From the NCBI GenBank assembly GCA_937775295.1, contig CALKBZ010000034.1, positions 1-64,000 on the forward strand: a DNA stretch of 64,000 nt, written 5' to 3'. The translations under genes were made by a program, and so were the position numbers. Each line of letters starts with the position of its first letter. The first letter of the stretch is position 1. This stretch comes from an uncultured Opitutales bacterium. Lineage in GTDB: Bacteria; Verrucomicrobiota; Verrucomicrobiia; Opitutales; Coraliomargaritaceae. The notes under the pieces were generated by a model. The model saw only the letters and a program-made list of their open reading frames with translations, ran no database searches and had not been told where the DNA came from. Below, in pieces: positions 17,949 through 27,971 of this stretch.

Positions 17949-18052
17949 GGGAAGCACAATGAATGGTGAATGGCGAATAGTGAAGGTCGGAAAGTGGAAA
18001 GTTTGGGTTATTTTGCTTCTCATTCGGGGAGCGATCTTCTAATTCCTCAGCG

Positions 18053-18847
18053 ATGCCAGATTATGAAGCACGGTTCGGCGCGATTGGGCGCTTGTATGGA
18101 GTCGATGGGTTGAAGCGCCTTTCGGAGGCGCATGTCTGCGTGATCGGCTTGGGCGGGGTCGGCTCGTGGGCGGTGGAGGCCTTGGCGCGCACTGGGATTG
18201 GCAAGTTGACGCTGGTGGACATGGACGATGTCTGCCTGAGCAATGTTAATCGCCAGCTGCATGCCTTGGATGGCACGATAGGTCGCTCAAAGGCGGTATT
18301 ATTGGCCGAGCGTGTGGCGAAGATCTCGCCGCGTTGCGTGGTGACGGTGGAGGAATGTTTTTTGACGGAGTCCTCGATGGATCGTTTGTTGGCACCGACC
18401 TTTGACTACATTATAGATGCGATCGATGCCACGAAGTATAAATGCCTATTGATTGCGGAGGCACGTAAGCGTGGTTTGAAGTTGATTACCTGTGGGGGTG
18501 CCGGTGGGCGTATCGATCCGTCCAGGATTCAGGTCGCTGATTTGGCCCGCTCGATTAATGATCCGTTGCTGCTGCAAGTGCGTAAGGCGCTGCGTCGCGA
18601 TTTCGGCTTTCCGATGTTTAAGCGGCAGAAGTTTAAGATCGATTGTGTGTTTACTGACGAGTTGCCTTTATTTCCGAAGGAGGATGGTTCTGTGTCTTGT
18701 GAGCGTGAGACCGGCGCTGATTACCGTTTGAATTGCGATCAAGGCTTTGGCTCAGCAACCTTTTTGACCGGAACATTCGGGTTTTTTCTCGCCGCTGAGG
18801 TGGTGAAGCGGATCGCGATAGGTAACAGCTCGCCCACATCTGAGTAA
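18053..18847 (+). CDS. tcdA: tRNA threonylcarbamoyladenosine dehydratase
   Basis: An E1-like ThiF/MoeB-family ATPase that cyclises t6A37 to ct6A in tRNA. The N-terminal RFGAIGRLYG precedes the nucleotide-binding VCVIGLGGVGSWAVEALART. NVNRQLHALDGTIGRSKA and DAIDATKYKCLLI follow. GSATFLTGTFGFFLAAEVVKR is the C-terminal helix typical of CsdL/TcdA. The length (264) matches. Confidence 0.92.
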   Translation: MPDYEARFGAIGRLYGVDGLKRLSEAHVCVIGLGGVGSWAVEALARTGIGKLTLVDMDDVCLSNVNRQLHALDGTIGRSKAVLLAERVAKISPRCVVTVEECFLTESSMDRLLAPTFDYIIDAIDATKYKCLLIAEARKRGLKLITCGGAGGRIDPSRIQVADLARSINDPLLLQVRKALRRDFGFPMFKRQKFKIDCVFTDELPLFPKEDGSVSCERETGADYRLNCDQGFGSATFLTGTFGFFLAAEVVKRIAIGNSSPTSE

Positions 18848-18862
18848 AACGCCGCTAGCATT

Positions 18863-19231
18863 TTAAATCGATATTGTTTTGTTCTCTCGGATACTGGCAC
18901 GGACTTTCTTTAGCAGCTCCTTGGGCATCTTGTCTTTACTGATGCGAAAATTGGTTCGTCGTGTCTGGATGTGATAGCCGAGGTGATCGACTTTGAGCTT
19001 CTGCATATCAGACCACTGCAACAGGATCGGAGGTTTGGGCGTTTTACGCAGTGTGACGCCGATTTCGTCCCAGGTAATTTGTAGTCGTCCGATTGAGTTG
19101 AGCGTGACGCCGATGGCACAGGCGACGAAAAATGCGATTCCTGCAGCCATGAGATAGTTCTGCTGTCGAACGGCGCTGACACTCATCATGATACCGAGGG
19201 CAGCATAAATAAGGGCTTTAATTTTTTTCAT
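18863..19231 (-). CDS. Small membrane protein of unknown function
   Basis: A 122-residue protein. Two adjacent hydrophobic segments (about residues 7-20 and 27-48) are followed by a ~70-residue soluble beta-rich stretch (LQITWDEIGVTLRK, LLQWSDMQKLKV) that recalls bacterial PH-like domains. No family recognised. Convergent with tcdA (15 bases apart) and 39 bases after the pilT-like gene on its own strand. Confidence 0.6.
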   Translation of the reverse strand: MKKIKALIYAALGIMMSVSAVRQQNYLMAAGIAFFVACAIGVTLNSIGRLQITWDEIGVTLRKTPKPPILLQWSDMQKLKVDHLGYHIQTRRTNFRISKDKMPKELLKKVRASIRENKTISI

Positions 19232-19270
19232 TGGAGCGAGTCTGCTAGTAAATATACGCGGTTGGTCTGC

Positions 19271-20314
19271 CTAGGCGGTGAAACGCGTTTTATCGATCGC
19301 CTTCATGTGGGCCTCCTCTTGGGTGATCAGATCTGCTTTCAGTAATATGCTGAGTGAGGCATCCATCGAGATCATGCCTCGGTCTCGGTTTTGGTCGATG
19401 ATGTTGCGAATATTGGAAAGCGAGTGTGTGCGAATGCAGTTTGGTAGTGCGCCGTGTGTGAGCAGGATCTCATGCACGGCGATACGACCGCCGTCTTTCT
19501 TCTGGCATAATAGTTGCGAGACAATACCGCGAAGGGACTCAGCCAGCATGATGCGGATTTGATTTTGTTCGTCGGCAGGGAAAGCATCAATGATGCGGTC
19601 CACCGTCTTGGTAGCATTGTTGGTATGCAGTGTGGCAAAAACCAGCATGCCCATTGCTGCGCAGTTGAGTGCCAGGCGAATGGTTTCCATATCGCGCATT
19701 TCACCGATCAATATGACGTCGGGGTCGGCGCGCATCGCACCCTTGAGTCCGGCGCTGAAAGAGCGCGTGTGCTCACCTACTTCACAGTGAATAATAGTAC
19801 TTTTTTTATCGTCATGAGTAAATTCGACCGGGTCTTCGAGCGTGATAATTTGCTTCTGAGAGGTTTCGTTGATGTGGTTGATGATGGCTGCGAGCGTCGT
19901 TGATTTACCACTGCCGGTAGGGCCCGTGACGAGCACCAAGCCGTTTTGGTAAGAGGCGATCGCCTTCAATGCGACGGGTAAGTCGAGCTCGTCGATGCTG
20001 GCAATTCGCGACGGAATCTGGCGCAGGACGGAGGCCATGCCCCAGCTGTTTTTAAACAGGTTCATGCGGAAGCGCGCTTTTCCTGGAATCTCATGCGCTA
20101 GGTCAACATCGCCCGTTTGCGTGAAGGTCTCCCAGCGGTGAGCCGGAGTGACTTTTTTGAGTAGTGCTTCCATTTCGCGTGCGCCGATCGGTTGCTCGTT
20201 GAGCAGATGGATGACGCCATCGATTCGCGTCTTTGGCGGCGAGTCGACGGCGAGGTGGAGATCGGAGCCTCCTTTGGCGAGCATATCTGTCAGCAGTGTA
20301 TCCAGTTCGTTCAT
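19271..20314 (-). CDS. pilT: PilT-type retraction ATPase
   Basis: A 347-residue hexameric ATPase of the type IV pilus retraction family. The N-terminal DLHLAVDSPPKTRIDG leads to Walker A GPTGSGKSTTLAAII near residue 130, then ITLEDPVEFTHDDKKS. The Asp box is IHCEVGEHTRSFSAGLKGAMRADPD, and the Walker B region is VILIGEMRDMETI. His box: GMLVFATLHTNNATKTVDRIID. A second paralogue lies immediately upstream. No other pilus gene is in the window, so the rest of the machine must be elsewhere. Confidence 0.92.
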   Translation of the reverse strand: MNELDTLLTDMLAKGGSDLHLAVDSPPKTRIDGVIHLLNEQPIGAREMEALLKKVTPAHRWETFTQTGDVDLAHEIPGKARFRMNLFKNSWGMASVLRQIPSRIASIDELDLPVALKAIASYQNGLVLVTGPTGSGKSTTLAAIINHINETSQKQIITLEDPVEFTHDDKKSTIIHCEVGEHTRSFSAGLKGAMRADPDVILIGEMRDMETIRLALNCAAMGMLVFATLHTNNATKTVDRIIDAFPADEQNQIRIMLAESLRGIVSQLLCQKKDGGRIAVHEILLTHGALPNCIRTHSLSNIRNIIDQNRDRGMISMDASLSILLKADLITQEEAHMKAIDKTRFTA

Positions 20315-20345
20315 CGATCAAATTCTTTTTTTGGGGGGGAGGAGG

Positions 20346-21719
20346 CTAGGCGTTACTTTCGGCATTAAACATATTCTCAGCGGCGACTTCGGCAGTGATC
20401 TTGCCTTGGTCGAGCAGTGCTTGCACGGAATCGTTCATGGTGAGCATGCCGAGTTGCTTGCCGGATTGCATGGCATTTTCTAGGCCGGTCTCTTTCGCAT
20501 CGCGAATGATGTTGGCCACTGCGGTGGTGTTGACGAGCAGTTCGCAGGCGAGCACGACTTCGTCATCCACGCTGGGAATGAGGCGCTGGCAGACAATGCC
20601 ACGCAGGGAACCGGCAGTCATTGCACGGATTTGGTTTTGCTGGCTGGGTGGAAATACGTCGAGCATCCGGTTCAATGTGGATGCGGCATCTCGGGTGTGC
20701 ATGGTCGCAATCACGAGGTGGCCTGTTTCTGCAGCAGTGACTGCCATCTCGATTGTTTCTAGGTCACGCATTTCACCAATAACGATAATGTCAGGATCTT
20801 CGCGCAGGGCGGATTTTAAGGCGGACTTAAAGGACTCGGTATGTTTGCCGACTTGCCGCTGAGTGACGATGCTGTTGACTGAATGCTGCATCACTTCGAT
20901 AGGATCTTCCACGGTGATGATGTGATTCTTGCGCGTTTGGTTCAGTTCGTTGACGAGGCTGGCAAGTGTGGTGGTTTTGCCGCTGCCGACCGGGCCAGTT
21001 ACGAGGATAATGCCATTGTGGTAATTAAGTAGTTTGCGAATGTTGTCTGCATTCGGAAATCCGAGCTGCTCCAGACTCATTAAGTGGTTCGCCACGATTC
21101 GATAGACGCCAGAGATGCCTTTCTTTTGCTCCATCAAGTTCGCGCGGAAACGCATTTTAAAGCCCGCAGTTTCATCATCGACAGTCAAAGCATAGTCCAA
21201 GTCCCAATCAGTTTCGAAGCGCTGCCGCTGCTCAGGTGTGAGGGATAGGTAGTTGATTCGTCTGGCAAGGGCATCTGTGAGTGGCGCATTGCTTAGATAG
21301 ACGATGCGGCGATGGTGACGTATCCGTGGGCGCGCGCCTCCGGTTAGGTGCAGGTCGCTCGCGCCTATTTTTTGACACTGGGTGAAGAGACTGCGAATGG
21401 CTGCTCGCAGGTCGTCGTCGTTGAGCTGATTGAAGGTCGAGAAGTCGGGGAATCCTTCGACATTACTGTGGCTACCTGCGGACGATAGTCCAGGCAGCAC
21501 TGGGAGTTCAAACCCATCCTGCGTATTTTTAATCGAGGCCTCGATGGCACTGTCAAGAAAGGCGGTGTCAGTAATCCAACCAGAATTTGCCAGTAGTTTT
21601 GCACCGGCATGCACGTCTGTGCTTGGGGCAAGGTTAGATACCATGCCAAGAACTTGGCTCTCGGTAAGTCGTTGATTTTCTAGGCAGAAATGGAGGAGCC
21701 AGTGGATTTCCGGACGCAT
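20346..21719 (-). CDS. PilT/PilU-like retraction ATPase with N-terminal extension
   Basis: About 457 residues. A ~110-residue N-terminal extension (MRPEIHWLLHFCLENQRLTE...) precedes the usual PilT core. The core has GASDLHLTGGARPRIRHH, Walker A GPVGSGKTTTLASLV, ITVEDPIEVMQH, IVIGEMRDLETIEMAVTAAE and GHLVIATMHTRDAASTLNRM. The start at 21719 is preferred because the further 28 in-frame codons upstream look non-coding. 31 bases separate it from the second pilT-like gene, so they are probably co-transcribed. It is probably an accessory retraction motor (PilU-like). Confidence 0.88.
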   Translation of the reverse strand: MRPEIHWLLHFCLENQRLTESQVLGMVSNLAPSTDVHAGAKLLANSGWITDTAFLDSAIEASIKNTQDGFELPVLPGLSSAGSHSNVEGFPDFSTFNQLNDDDLRAAIRSLFTQCQKIGASDLHLTGGARPRIRHHRRIVYLSNAPLTDALARRINYLSLTPEQRQRFETDWDLDYALTVDDETAGFKMRFRANLMEQKKGISGVYRIVANHLMSLEQLGFPNADNIRKLLNYHNGIILVTGPVGSGKTTTLASLVNELNQTRKNHIITVEDPIEVMQHSVNSIVTQRQVGKHTESFKSALKSALREDPDIIVIGEMRDLETIEMAVTAAETGHLVIATMHTRDAASTLNRMLDVFPPSQQNQIRAMTAGSLRGIVCQRLIPSVDDEVVLACELLVNTTAVANIIRDAKETGLENAMQSGKQLGMLTMNDSVQALLDQGKITAEVAAENMFNAESNA

Positions 21720-21983
21720 AAATGTGGGGGGATGTTTTGGGGATAATCGAAGTCTTGTTTGTTTATAAAGAATGCGGGGAGAATCAACCTCCTTATCAAA
21801 CAATGAGTGGCGGATTGGGATCGGGTGGGGCGGGGGTTGTATTTAGCTGTGATCATGGAGCGTGTGCGACTCGCCCGCGTCGTGGGATGGCCGTGGGCGG
21901 ATCGGCACACTCCTGTACTTCTAATTTTTAGCGTGGCGCAGCGGTTCGATGACCGATGTGTTTGTGTTTGAAAACCGCTGATC
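21720..21983. other. Divergent spacer with dispersed-repeat fragment
   Basis: 264 bases between the pilT-like operon and rlmF. It holds a stretch at about 21858-21920 with gtgcgactcgccc and gtgggcggatcggcacactcct. This resembles the GTGGGCGACTCGCCCAC motif found also near 8335 and 27812. No gene. Confidence 0.5.
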
Positions 21984-22922
21984 ATGCCTAGCCATAAACC
22001 AAATACACCGCCGCCGGGCTTGTTACACCCGCGCAACCCGCATCAGGGGCGTTATGACTTCACCGCCTTGTGTGAGGTGTGTGCGGAACTGAGCTCCTAT
22101 GTGCGGCTAAACCCTTCAGGCGAGCCGACCATCGAATTTGCTGATCCCGCTGCGGTGCGGTATTTGAACCAAGCATTACTAGCGCAAACCTATCAGATTA
22201 AGCATTGGATGATACCAGCTGGCTATTTGTGTCCTCCCATTCCGGGGCGGGCGGATTATATTCATTATGTGGCAGATCTTTTGGCGGGATCAGGCCAGGT
22301 GCCAAGGGGCAAGCAGGTGCGTGTGCTCGATATTGGCACGGGTGCGAATTGCATCTACCCTATTATCGGTAGTCAGAGCTATGGCTGGAAATTTGTCGCG
22401 ACCGATATCGACCCAGTCTCGGTGAAGACCGCATGTTTGATCGTCGAATCGAATCCATGCTTGAGCAAGTTGGTGAAGGTGGTCCAACAAAAGGAACGTA
22501 ATTTGATTTTTAGAGGCATCATCCGCAAAGGTGATTATTTCGATCTGACGCTGTGCAATCCGCCCTTTCATGTTTCGATGCAAGCCGCACAGGCGGGCAC
22601 TCAACGTAAGCAGAAGAACCTAACAAAGGGACGTTCCGCTAATGGCCCCGCCAAGTTAAACTTCGGCGGGCAGCAGGCGGAGCTTTGGTGCCGCGGTGGC
22701 GAAGTGGCGTTTATTACGCAGATGATTCGTGAGAGCGTAGAGTTCGCTGCACAAGTAGGCTGGTTCACTAGTCTAGTTTCGAAGCGGGAGCATTTACGCG
22801 TGTTGAAGCAAGTGCTCAGCCAGTGCGGTGCCAACCAAGTCGAAGTGATTCCAATGCGCCAAGGCCAAAAAGTCAGCCGACTCCTCGCGTGGCGTTTTAA
22901 GGGTGGAGATGCGGAGAAATAG
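21984..22922 (+). CDS. rlmF: 23S rRNA (adenine1618-N6)-methyltransferase
   Basis: SAM-dependent methylation of A1618 in 23S rRNA. The N-terminal LHPRNPHQGRYDF is an RlmF signature, and LDIGTGANCIYPIIG is the SAM-binding motif I. The NPPF-type catalytic tetrad is in LTLCNPPFHVSM. WCRGGEVAFITQMIRES and WFTSLVSKREHL follow. The length (312) agrees with the family. Confidence 0.94.
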   Translation: MPSHKPNTPPPGLLHPRNPHQGRYDFTALCEVCAELSSYVRLNPSGEPTIEFADPAAVRYLNQALLAQTYQIKHWMIPAGYLCPPIPGRADYIHYVADLLAGSGQVPRGKQVRVLDIGTGANCIYPIIGSQSYGWKFVATDIDPVSVKTACLIVESNPCLSKLVKVVQQKERNLIFRGIIRKGDYFDLTLCNPPFHVSMQAAQAGTQRKQKNLTKGRSANGPAKLNFGGQQAELWCRGGEVAFITQMIRESVEFAAQVGWFTSLVSKREHLRVLKQVLSQCGANQVEVIPMRQGQKVSRLLAWRFKGGDAEK

Positions 22923-22929
22923 TAGCAGC

Positions 22930-22985
22930 GTGATACAGGCATCCTTGTCTGTCCCGCGAAGCTCACAGATAGGAATGTCTGTGCC
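22930..22985. repeat. Dispersed hairpin element, family 2, short copy
   Basis: gtgatacaggcatccttgtctgt and the imperfect inverted partner acagataggaatgtctgtgcc form a hairpin. The same left arm followed by gtcccgc recurs as both arms of the element at 40669-40798. Confidence 0.6.
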
Positions 22986-23000
22986 GACGATGATCGCCCA

Positions 23001-23030
23001 CAAAAAAGCCGCCGAATATATTCGGCGGCT
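23001..23030 (-). terminator. Terminator of sodA, probably bidirectional
   Basis: A perfect 10-bp stem AGCCGCCGAA/TTCGGCGGCT with a TATA loop at 23007-23030. An A run to the left gives a U tract for the minus-strand sodA. A weaker T stretch to the right could serve rlmF. Confidence 0.9.
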
Positions 23031-23081
23031 GTTGTTTTAGAAATGTCAGTCATCTCGGTCGTTCGACCGGGCGAGCTGCAC

Positions 23082-23708
23082 TTACGCTTTCGCTTTTTGG
23101 TAGTTCGCTTCGGCGGCGTCCCAATCGACGACATCCCAGAATGCAGCGATGTAGCTTGGGCGCATGTTTTGATACTTCAGGTAGTAAGCGTGCTCCCAGA
23201 CGTCGAGCGCAACCACTGGCTTACCTTCCACGTCAGCCACACCCGTCATGCAGGGGCTGTCTTGATTGGGAGTCGAAGTCACCGCGAGGCTGCCGTCTGC
23301 TTTCACGACGAGCCAAGCCCAACCGCTGCCGAAACGAGTCGCGCCAGCTTTGGCGAAGGCGGCCTTGAATGCATCAAAACCACCGAGCTCAGCGTCGATT
23401 GCTGCTGCGAGTTCACCCTTAGGAGCGCCGCCGCCAGTTGGACTGAGCACCTTCCAGAAGAAGCTATGGTTGGCGTGGCCGCCACCGTTGTTGCGGACTG
23501 CACCACGAATAGCTTCGGGCAGTGCAGAAAGATCTGAAATGAGTTCGCAGACGGATTTTCCTTCAAACTCAGTGCCAGCGAGTGCGGCATTCACATTCGT
23601 GATATATGCATTGTGGTGCTTGCTGTGATGGATTTCCATCGTGCGTGCATCAATGTGTGGTTCGAGCGCATCGTATGCGTAGTCAAGTGTTGGTAGTTCG
23701 TAAGCCAT
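23082..23708 (-). CDS. sodA: Superoxide dismutase, Mn type
   Basis: A 208-residue Fe/Mn superoxide dismutase. Metal ligands are His27, His81, Asp169 and His173 ([14 protein letters not shown]). The residues that usually separate Mn from Fe enzymes are Mn-like: [13 protein letters not shown] (Gly-Gly rather than Ala-Ala-Gln) and TPNQDSP (Gln in the second shell). No signal peptide is visible, so it is cytosolic. A Mn requirement fits the Mn-type ABC importer at 43.9 kb (inference). Confidence 0.94.
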   Translation of the reverse strand: MAYELPTLDYAYDALEPHIDARTMEIHHSKHHNAYITNVNAALAGTEFEGKSVCELISDLSALPEAIRGAVRNNGGGHANHSFFWKVLSPTGGGAPKGELAAAIDAELGGFDAFKAAFAKAGATRFGSGWAWLVVKADGSLAVTSTPNQDSPCMTGVADVEGKPVVALDVWEHAYYLKYQNMRPSYIAAFWDVVDWDAAEANYQKAKA

Positions 23709-23882
23709 GGTATGTATTGTTTTTTATTCTGGTTAATGAAGAGAGTGGTAAAAGCTGTGAGGATCTTAGCGCGCTGTCAAACGACAGCTTTGGTTGTTGT
23801 GCCTTTTTTAAGTGTTAAAGCGGCTGCCAGTCGCTTGGTCTAACGGATGGATAGCGGTACGATGCGGTTGCGACTGTGCAGG

Positions 23883-24446
23883 TCACTCACTCGCGCCTGC
23901 GGGTGGCAGAGTGTTGCCTTTTCGTGCGGTCTCTTTTTTAGCACTATTAGCGCGGCGTTTTTTTTCGAAGAAGGCTTTTAAAATATCGTGGTTCAGCTCT
24001 TGTAGGATGCCGCTGACGGACTCGAAGTGGTGATTGCTGTCGGGGAGAGCGCCGAGGTCGAGCGCGCCGCCAACGCAGCCCATGCGGGGGTCAGGGAGGC
24101 CGTAATACACCTTGCCGATGCGTGCCATGACCAGTGCGCCAGAGCACATCGGGCAGGGCTCTTTAGTGACATAGAGCGTGCACTCGTTGAGACGCCAATC
24201 ACCAATGAAGCTGGCCGCTTGCGAAATCGCGAGGATCTCGGCGTGGGCGGTGGGGTCGTTGCTAGAGCGGGACTGATTATGCGCAGACGCGATGATCTGC
24301 CCCTTGTATTCGATCACTGCGCCGATCGGCACCTCATCCTTTTTCCACGCTTCGATGGCCTCATTATAGGCGTGGGTCATAAAGTAGTCGGCATCGCGGT
24401 TAAGTGCTGATGGGTAGATTTTTTCGAATGGGCAGTCTACGTACAT
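23883..24446 (-). CDS. tadA: tRNA-specific adenosine deaminase
   Basis: Deaminates A34 to inosine in tRNA-Arg(ACG). HAE (His68, Glu70) and PCPMC (Cys98, Cys101) are the zinc and proton-shuttle residues. DYFMTHAYNEAIEAWKKDEV is the N-terminal helix, and GCVGGALDLGAL follows the zinc site. Residues 1-22 before the family core may be an extension, and an internal ATG at 24380 would remove them. A basic C-terminal tail (KKRRANSAKKETARKG) is present. Confidence 0.92.
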   Translation of the reverse strand: MYVDCPFEKIYPSALNRDADYFMTHAYNEAIEAWKKDEVPIGAVIEYKGQIIASAHNQSRSSNDPTAHAEILAISQAASFIGDWRLNECTLYVTKEPCPMCSGALVMARIGKVYYGLPDPRMGCVGGALDLGALPDSNHHFESVSGILQELNHDILKAFFEKKRRANSAKKETARKGNTLPPAGASE

Positions 24447-24590
24447 GGTCTAAAAGTGTAAAAGTGTCCGGAGCGCGAGTAGCGGCTAGTTGGTCTGCGA
24501 GGTCTGCCGAACTGGCCTCGCCGGTGTGTGAACTGGATGCCTTACGGGGGCAAATAAAAGGGAATAGTATAACAAAGACAGTTCTGGCAT

Positions 24591-25499
24591 TTAGCCAGAC
24601 TTACTTTTTACCGCGAGCGCCTGACATGTGCTGTCTGATTGGTTCGCAATCAGTGATCTAGGCACATCAAACAGCTTGGAGAGGACGCCACTGATGATTG
24701 ATGCCTTATCTATAATAATGCGACTTTGCTGTTCGCCTTCGACTAAGGAAACTATGTCGAAGGCAATGAGCATGCCATCAGCGTCACAATAGTCGCTGAA
24801 TCTGGTCTGCTTGATGGTTCCGTCTTGTGTCGGTTCTAGCTCGACGATGGGGTACAGCGTTTGTAGATCGACCAGTATGTCGACGGCTGCACCGTCGGCG
24901 CTCAGTGTACTGACTTTCAGGCAGTCGGCGCCTGTCCAGTTGGTGACTTCGATCGCAGTGATGCGCCCTTCGCCTAGGCTGGTGCTGATGGTCCGGTCGA
25001 AGAAGCGCCGTTGCCCCAGCCATGATTCGGCTTCTTGCCCCTCTATCAGGGCGAAACGATCGTCGTGCTGTGGTGCGCGTATGCGACGCCAGACGGTATC
25101 GCCGCTCACGCCGAAGGTCATTTCATGTGAGGCGTGATCGATGGTGAATAGCATTTGGTCGGGGCGCTTTTTGATCAGAGAAAAGGCTTGGCGATTGTCG
25201 CCGTTTACCAGGTGGCCTGATACACGGATAGTCTGTGTGTTCTCCAGCAGTGCCGGATTGCAGTTTGCCGTGAGATAGGCCTGCGTAAAGGTTTCAATCT
25301 GGGTGAGCTCGCTGAGCGGGGCATCGGGGCGTTCGATTACGGCAGTGCTCTCATCCTCCGAGCGAACGAAGGATGCGATGGTCGCGATTGCGCCGAGTGA
25401 TATGGCGACCGAACCTAAATAGACCGTCAGCTTAACTAGCTGTTGGGGCTTAGTCGGCGTGCCGTGTTTGTGCGTGGTGTTGGTGCAAGGAGACCCCAT
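24591..25499 (-). CDS. Membrane-anchored protein with LolA-like outer domain (tentative)
   Basis: About 302 residues with one hydrophobic segment near residues 25-45 (LTVYLGSVAISLGAIATIASF) and a large outer part. The outer part has alternating strands such as FSLIKKRPDQMLFTID, MTFGVSGDTVWRRI and VDILVDLQTLYPIVE. This pattern recalls LolA/LolB or DUF2092-type half-barrels. No motif proves it. The ATG at 25499 is chosen over an in-frame TTG 19 codons upstream. Confidence 0.55.
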   Translation of the reverse strand: MGSPCTNTTHKHGTPTKPQQLVKLTVYLGSVAISLGAIATIASFVRSEDESTAVIERPDAPLSELTQIETFTQAYLTANCNPALLENTQTIRVSGHLVNGDNRQAFSLIKKRPDQMLFTIDHASHEMTFGVSGDTVWRRIRAPQHDDRFALIEGQEAESWLGQRRFFDRTISTSLGEGRITAIEVTNWTGADCLKVSTLSADGAAVDILVDLQTLYPIVELEPTQDGTIKQTRFSDYCDADGMLIAFDIVSLVEGEQQSRIIIDKASIISGVLSKLFDVPRSLIANQSDSTCQALAVKSKSG

Positions 25500-26173
25500 T
25501 GATTTATTTAAAATTAATGGCAGAGCTTCGAGCGCTTCAGGGGGAATGACGACCAAAATAACTTGTAACGATGAGGGGGTTTGAGTGCAGTCGCATCTGA
25601 TTGCAGCGACGCCCCAGCAAAGGTCGCTGTACCCTTTAAGCTTGAACGATTTGCCTCCGTTTCTGTTTGCTTTGAACTCATCCCGCGAGGCGGGGTGAGT
25701 TTTCCATCGTAGCGTGCAGGTTTATCAAACGTTCATTCTCAAAGATGGATAGCTTGCTAAAGCGGTGCGCTACGTTTTTTTCAGGGACGGCACCGGGGCA
25801 CGTTTCTTTTGTGTCGAGTACGAGCTTGATTGACGCCGTGGATTTTTAGGATCATAGGATTTTTATAGTTATACTATGAAAAATCCCCCGCGATTCCTCC
25901 TAGGATGAACCCAGTGGCTACCTGTTGTTCTGTGCCATGCAATGGCCTCCGCGGCTCCGCCAGGGAAAGACGTAGTGCAGGCCATTGTTTGCCGAGTTCC
26001 TGATCAGTACCTATCATTTAAAATGATATGCCAAAAAAGCCTAATGCACCTGTGGTATCAGAGATGCTGAACAGAATAAGCGGCTTAAGTGATCGCTTGT
26101 TTTTTGTCTAGAGAGAGAGTCCTTGACTTTCGGTGTCAATCCGCTTCCTTCGTCGATTTATTATAGATCATTT
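25500..26173. other. 674-base intergenic region with hairpins
   Basis: No gene found. Two hairpins are visible. One is ggatttttatagt with actatgaaaaatcc (25857-25886, one bulge). The other is a 9-bp inverted repeat caatggcct/aggccattg (25940-25948 and 25979-25987) around a GC-rich loop. The infA promoter should lie near the right end. Confidence 0.5.
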
Positions 26174-26455
<282 letters not shown>

Positions 26456-26477
26456 TCATTTCGTTTACTCGATTTCG

Positions 26478-26504
26478 AAAAGCACCGCGTGTCGGTGCTT
26501 TTTT
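26478..26504 (+). terminator. Intrinsic terminator of infA
   Basis: Stem AGCACCG/CGGTGCT (26481-26487 and 26493-26499) with a 5-base loop, followed by TTTTT. Confidence 0.9.
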
Positions 26505-26712
26505 GTGCCTGAGTGTCAGTCTCTCGGCCGCAACGACGAGGGATGATGCACTTTGAATACCTGATTCTCAGTGTCTGAGCTCTGTTCTCTGGCTTTCGGC
26601 CTCTGACGGAGGTCTGCTGGAGATGGCGAAGCAATTCGCGATCAATGCTTGCCTCGTTATATATTTGGGATGTGTTAGTTGGTTCATTCATCTAACCTCT
26701 TATTTATTAATT

Positions 26713-27675
26713 ATGAGCAACAAATTATTTAACTCTATTATCGAAACGGTCGGCAATACGCCACTGGTTAAAATCAACAACACTGCTGCGGGTGTGAACG
26801 CAGACATCTACTTGAAGTGTGAATTCTTCAATCCACTTTCCAGCGTTAAAGATCGTATTGGTAAAGCGATGATCGAAGCAGGCGAGCGCGATGGTAAGAT
26901 CGGCCCAGGTAGCATCATCATCGAGCCGACTTCGGGTAACACTGGTATCGCACTGGCATTCGTTTGTGCTGCCAAGGGCTACAAGTTAATCCTGACCATG
27001 CCTGAGACGATGTCGGTCGAGCGTCGTGTGCTGCTCCGAATGCTCGGTGCCGAGATCGTGCTGACGCCTGGGCCAAAGGGTATGGTCGGTGCAATTGCAC
27101 GCGCCGCTGGGCTGGTCGAAGAATACGGGGAAAAGGCCTATATGCCGCAACAATTTGAGAATCCTGCCAATCCTGAAGTGCACCGCCAGACGACTGCGGA
27201 AGAAATCTGGGAGGCAACCGCTGGCAAGATCGATGCATTCGTTGCTGGCGTCGGCACCGGTGGCACCATTACTGGCGTGTCAGAGATCATTAAGTCGCGC
27301 AGGGAGCTCTACACGGTCGCGGTTGAGCCTGAAGGGAGTCCGGTTCTCTCTGGTGGTGCACCTGGTCCGCACAAGATTCAAGGCATCGGCGCAGGTTTCA
27401 TTCCTAAGAATTGTAATGTGGATATCATCGACGACGTGATCAAGGTCTCGAATGAAGATGCATTTTCCACGGCGCAAGCATTGGCAGAGCAGGACGGCAT
27501 CCTTGGTGGTATCTCTACGGGTGCCAATGTGTGGGCTGCGATGGAGCTTGCCAAGCGTCCTGAGATGGCCGGCAAAACGATCGTGACAATCGGCTGCAGC
27601 TTCGGCGAGCGTTACCTTAGCACGCCGCTGGCTGAAAAGGCCCGCGAAGAGATGATGACTGCGACTGCGAGCTAA
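26713..27675 (+). CDS. cysK: Cysteine synthase A (O-acetylserine sulfhydrylase)
   Basis: Makes L-cysteine from O-acetylserine and sulfide with PLP. The 320-residue protein starts [29 protein letters not shown] carries the PLP lysine (Lys46), [13 protein letters not shown] the substrate loop, [11 protein letters not shown] the phosphate loop and [11 protein letters not shown] the C-terminal motif. The ATG at 26713 is the family start. In-frame sequence upstream is not conserved-looking. Confidence 0.96.
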   Translation: MSNKLFNSIIETVGNTPLVKINNTAAGVNADIYLKCEFFNPLSSVKDRIGKAMIEAGERDGKIGPGSIIIEPTSGNTGIALAFVCAAKGYKLILTMPETMSVERRVLLRMLGAEIVLTPGPKGMVGAIARAAGLVEEYGEKAYMPQQFENPANPEVHRQTTAEEIWEATAGKIDAFVAGVGTGGTITGVSEIIKSRRELYTVAVEPEGSPVLSGGAPGPHKIQGIGAGFIPKNCNVDIIDDVIKVSNEDAFSTAQALAEQDGILGGISTGANVWAAMELAKRPEMAGKTIVTIGCSFGERYLSTPLAEKAREEMMTATAS

Positions 27676-27702
27676 ACGCTCTGCTCAATCACTTTAAAAC
27701 AC

Positions 27703-27735
27703 AAGCCCCGGCCAGAAATGGTCGGGGCTTTTTTT
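27703..27735 (+). terminator. Intrinsic terminator of cysK
   Basis: Stem AAGCCCCGGCC with GGTCGGGGCTT around a 6-base loop (27703-27730), followed by T6. Confidence 0.92.
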
Positions 27736-27971
27736 GTTCATGCTCGATTAGCGTGGAGGGTAAAGGAAGGAGGGGGGGGAGTCGCCATCCTTTGCAACAG
27801 GATAAGATAAATGTGGGCGAGTCGCCCACACTCCTATTGCGGTTTATTATACTCGCAGAGTGAAATGGCTCTAACCAGCGCCCAGCAGTTACCCGTTCCT
27901 TACGAATCTAAATGACGGAGCATTGGCTCGGCGAGTGTCGCTAAGCTCGGAACCCTCCTTTGCTTGGGAAG
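27736..27971. repeat. cysK-rsmI spacer with 19-bp palindrome
   Basis: A perfect 9-1-9 palindrome TGTGGGCGAGTCGCCCACA lies at 27812-27830 and is followed by CTCCT. Related copies occur near 8335 and 21858-21920. A fragment at about 27912-27935 (gaatctaaatgacggagcatt) resembles the right arm of the 135-bp repeat unit at 49.4 kb. No gene. Confidence 0.7.
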
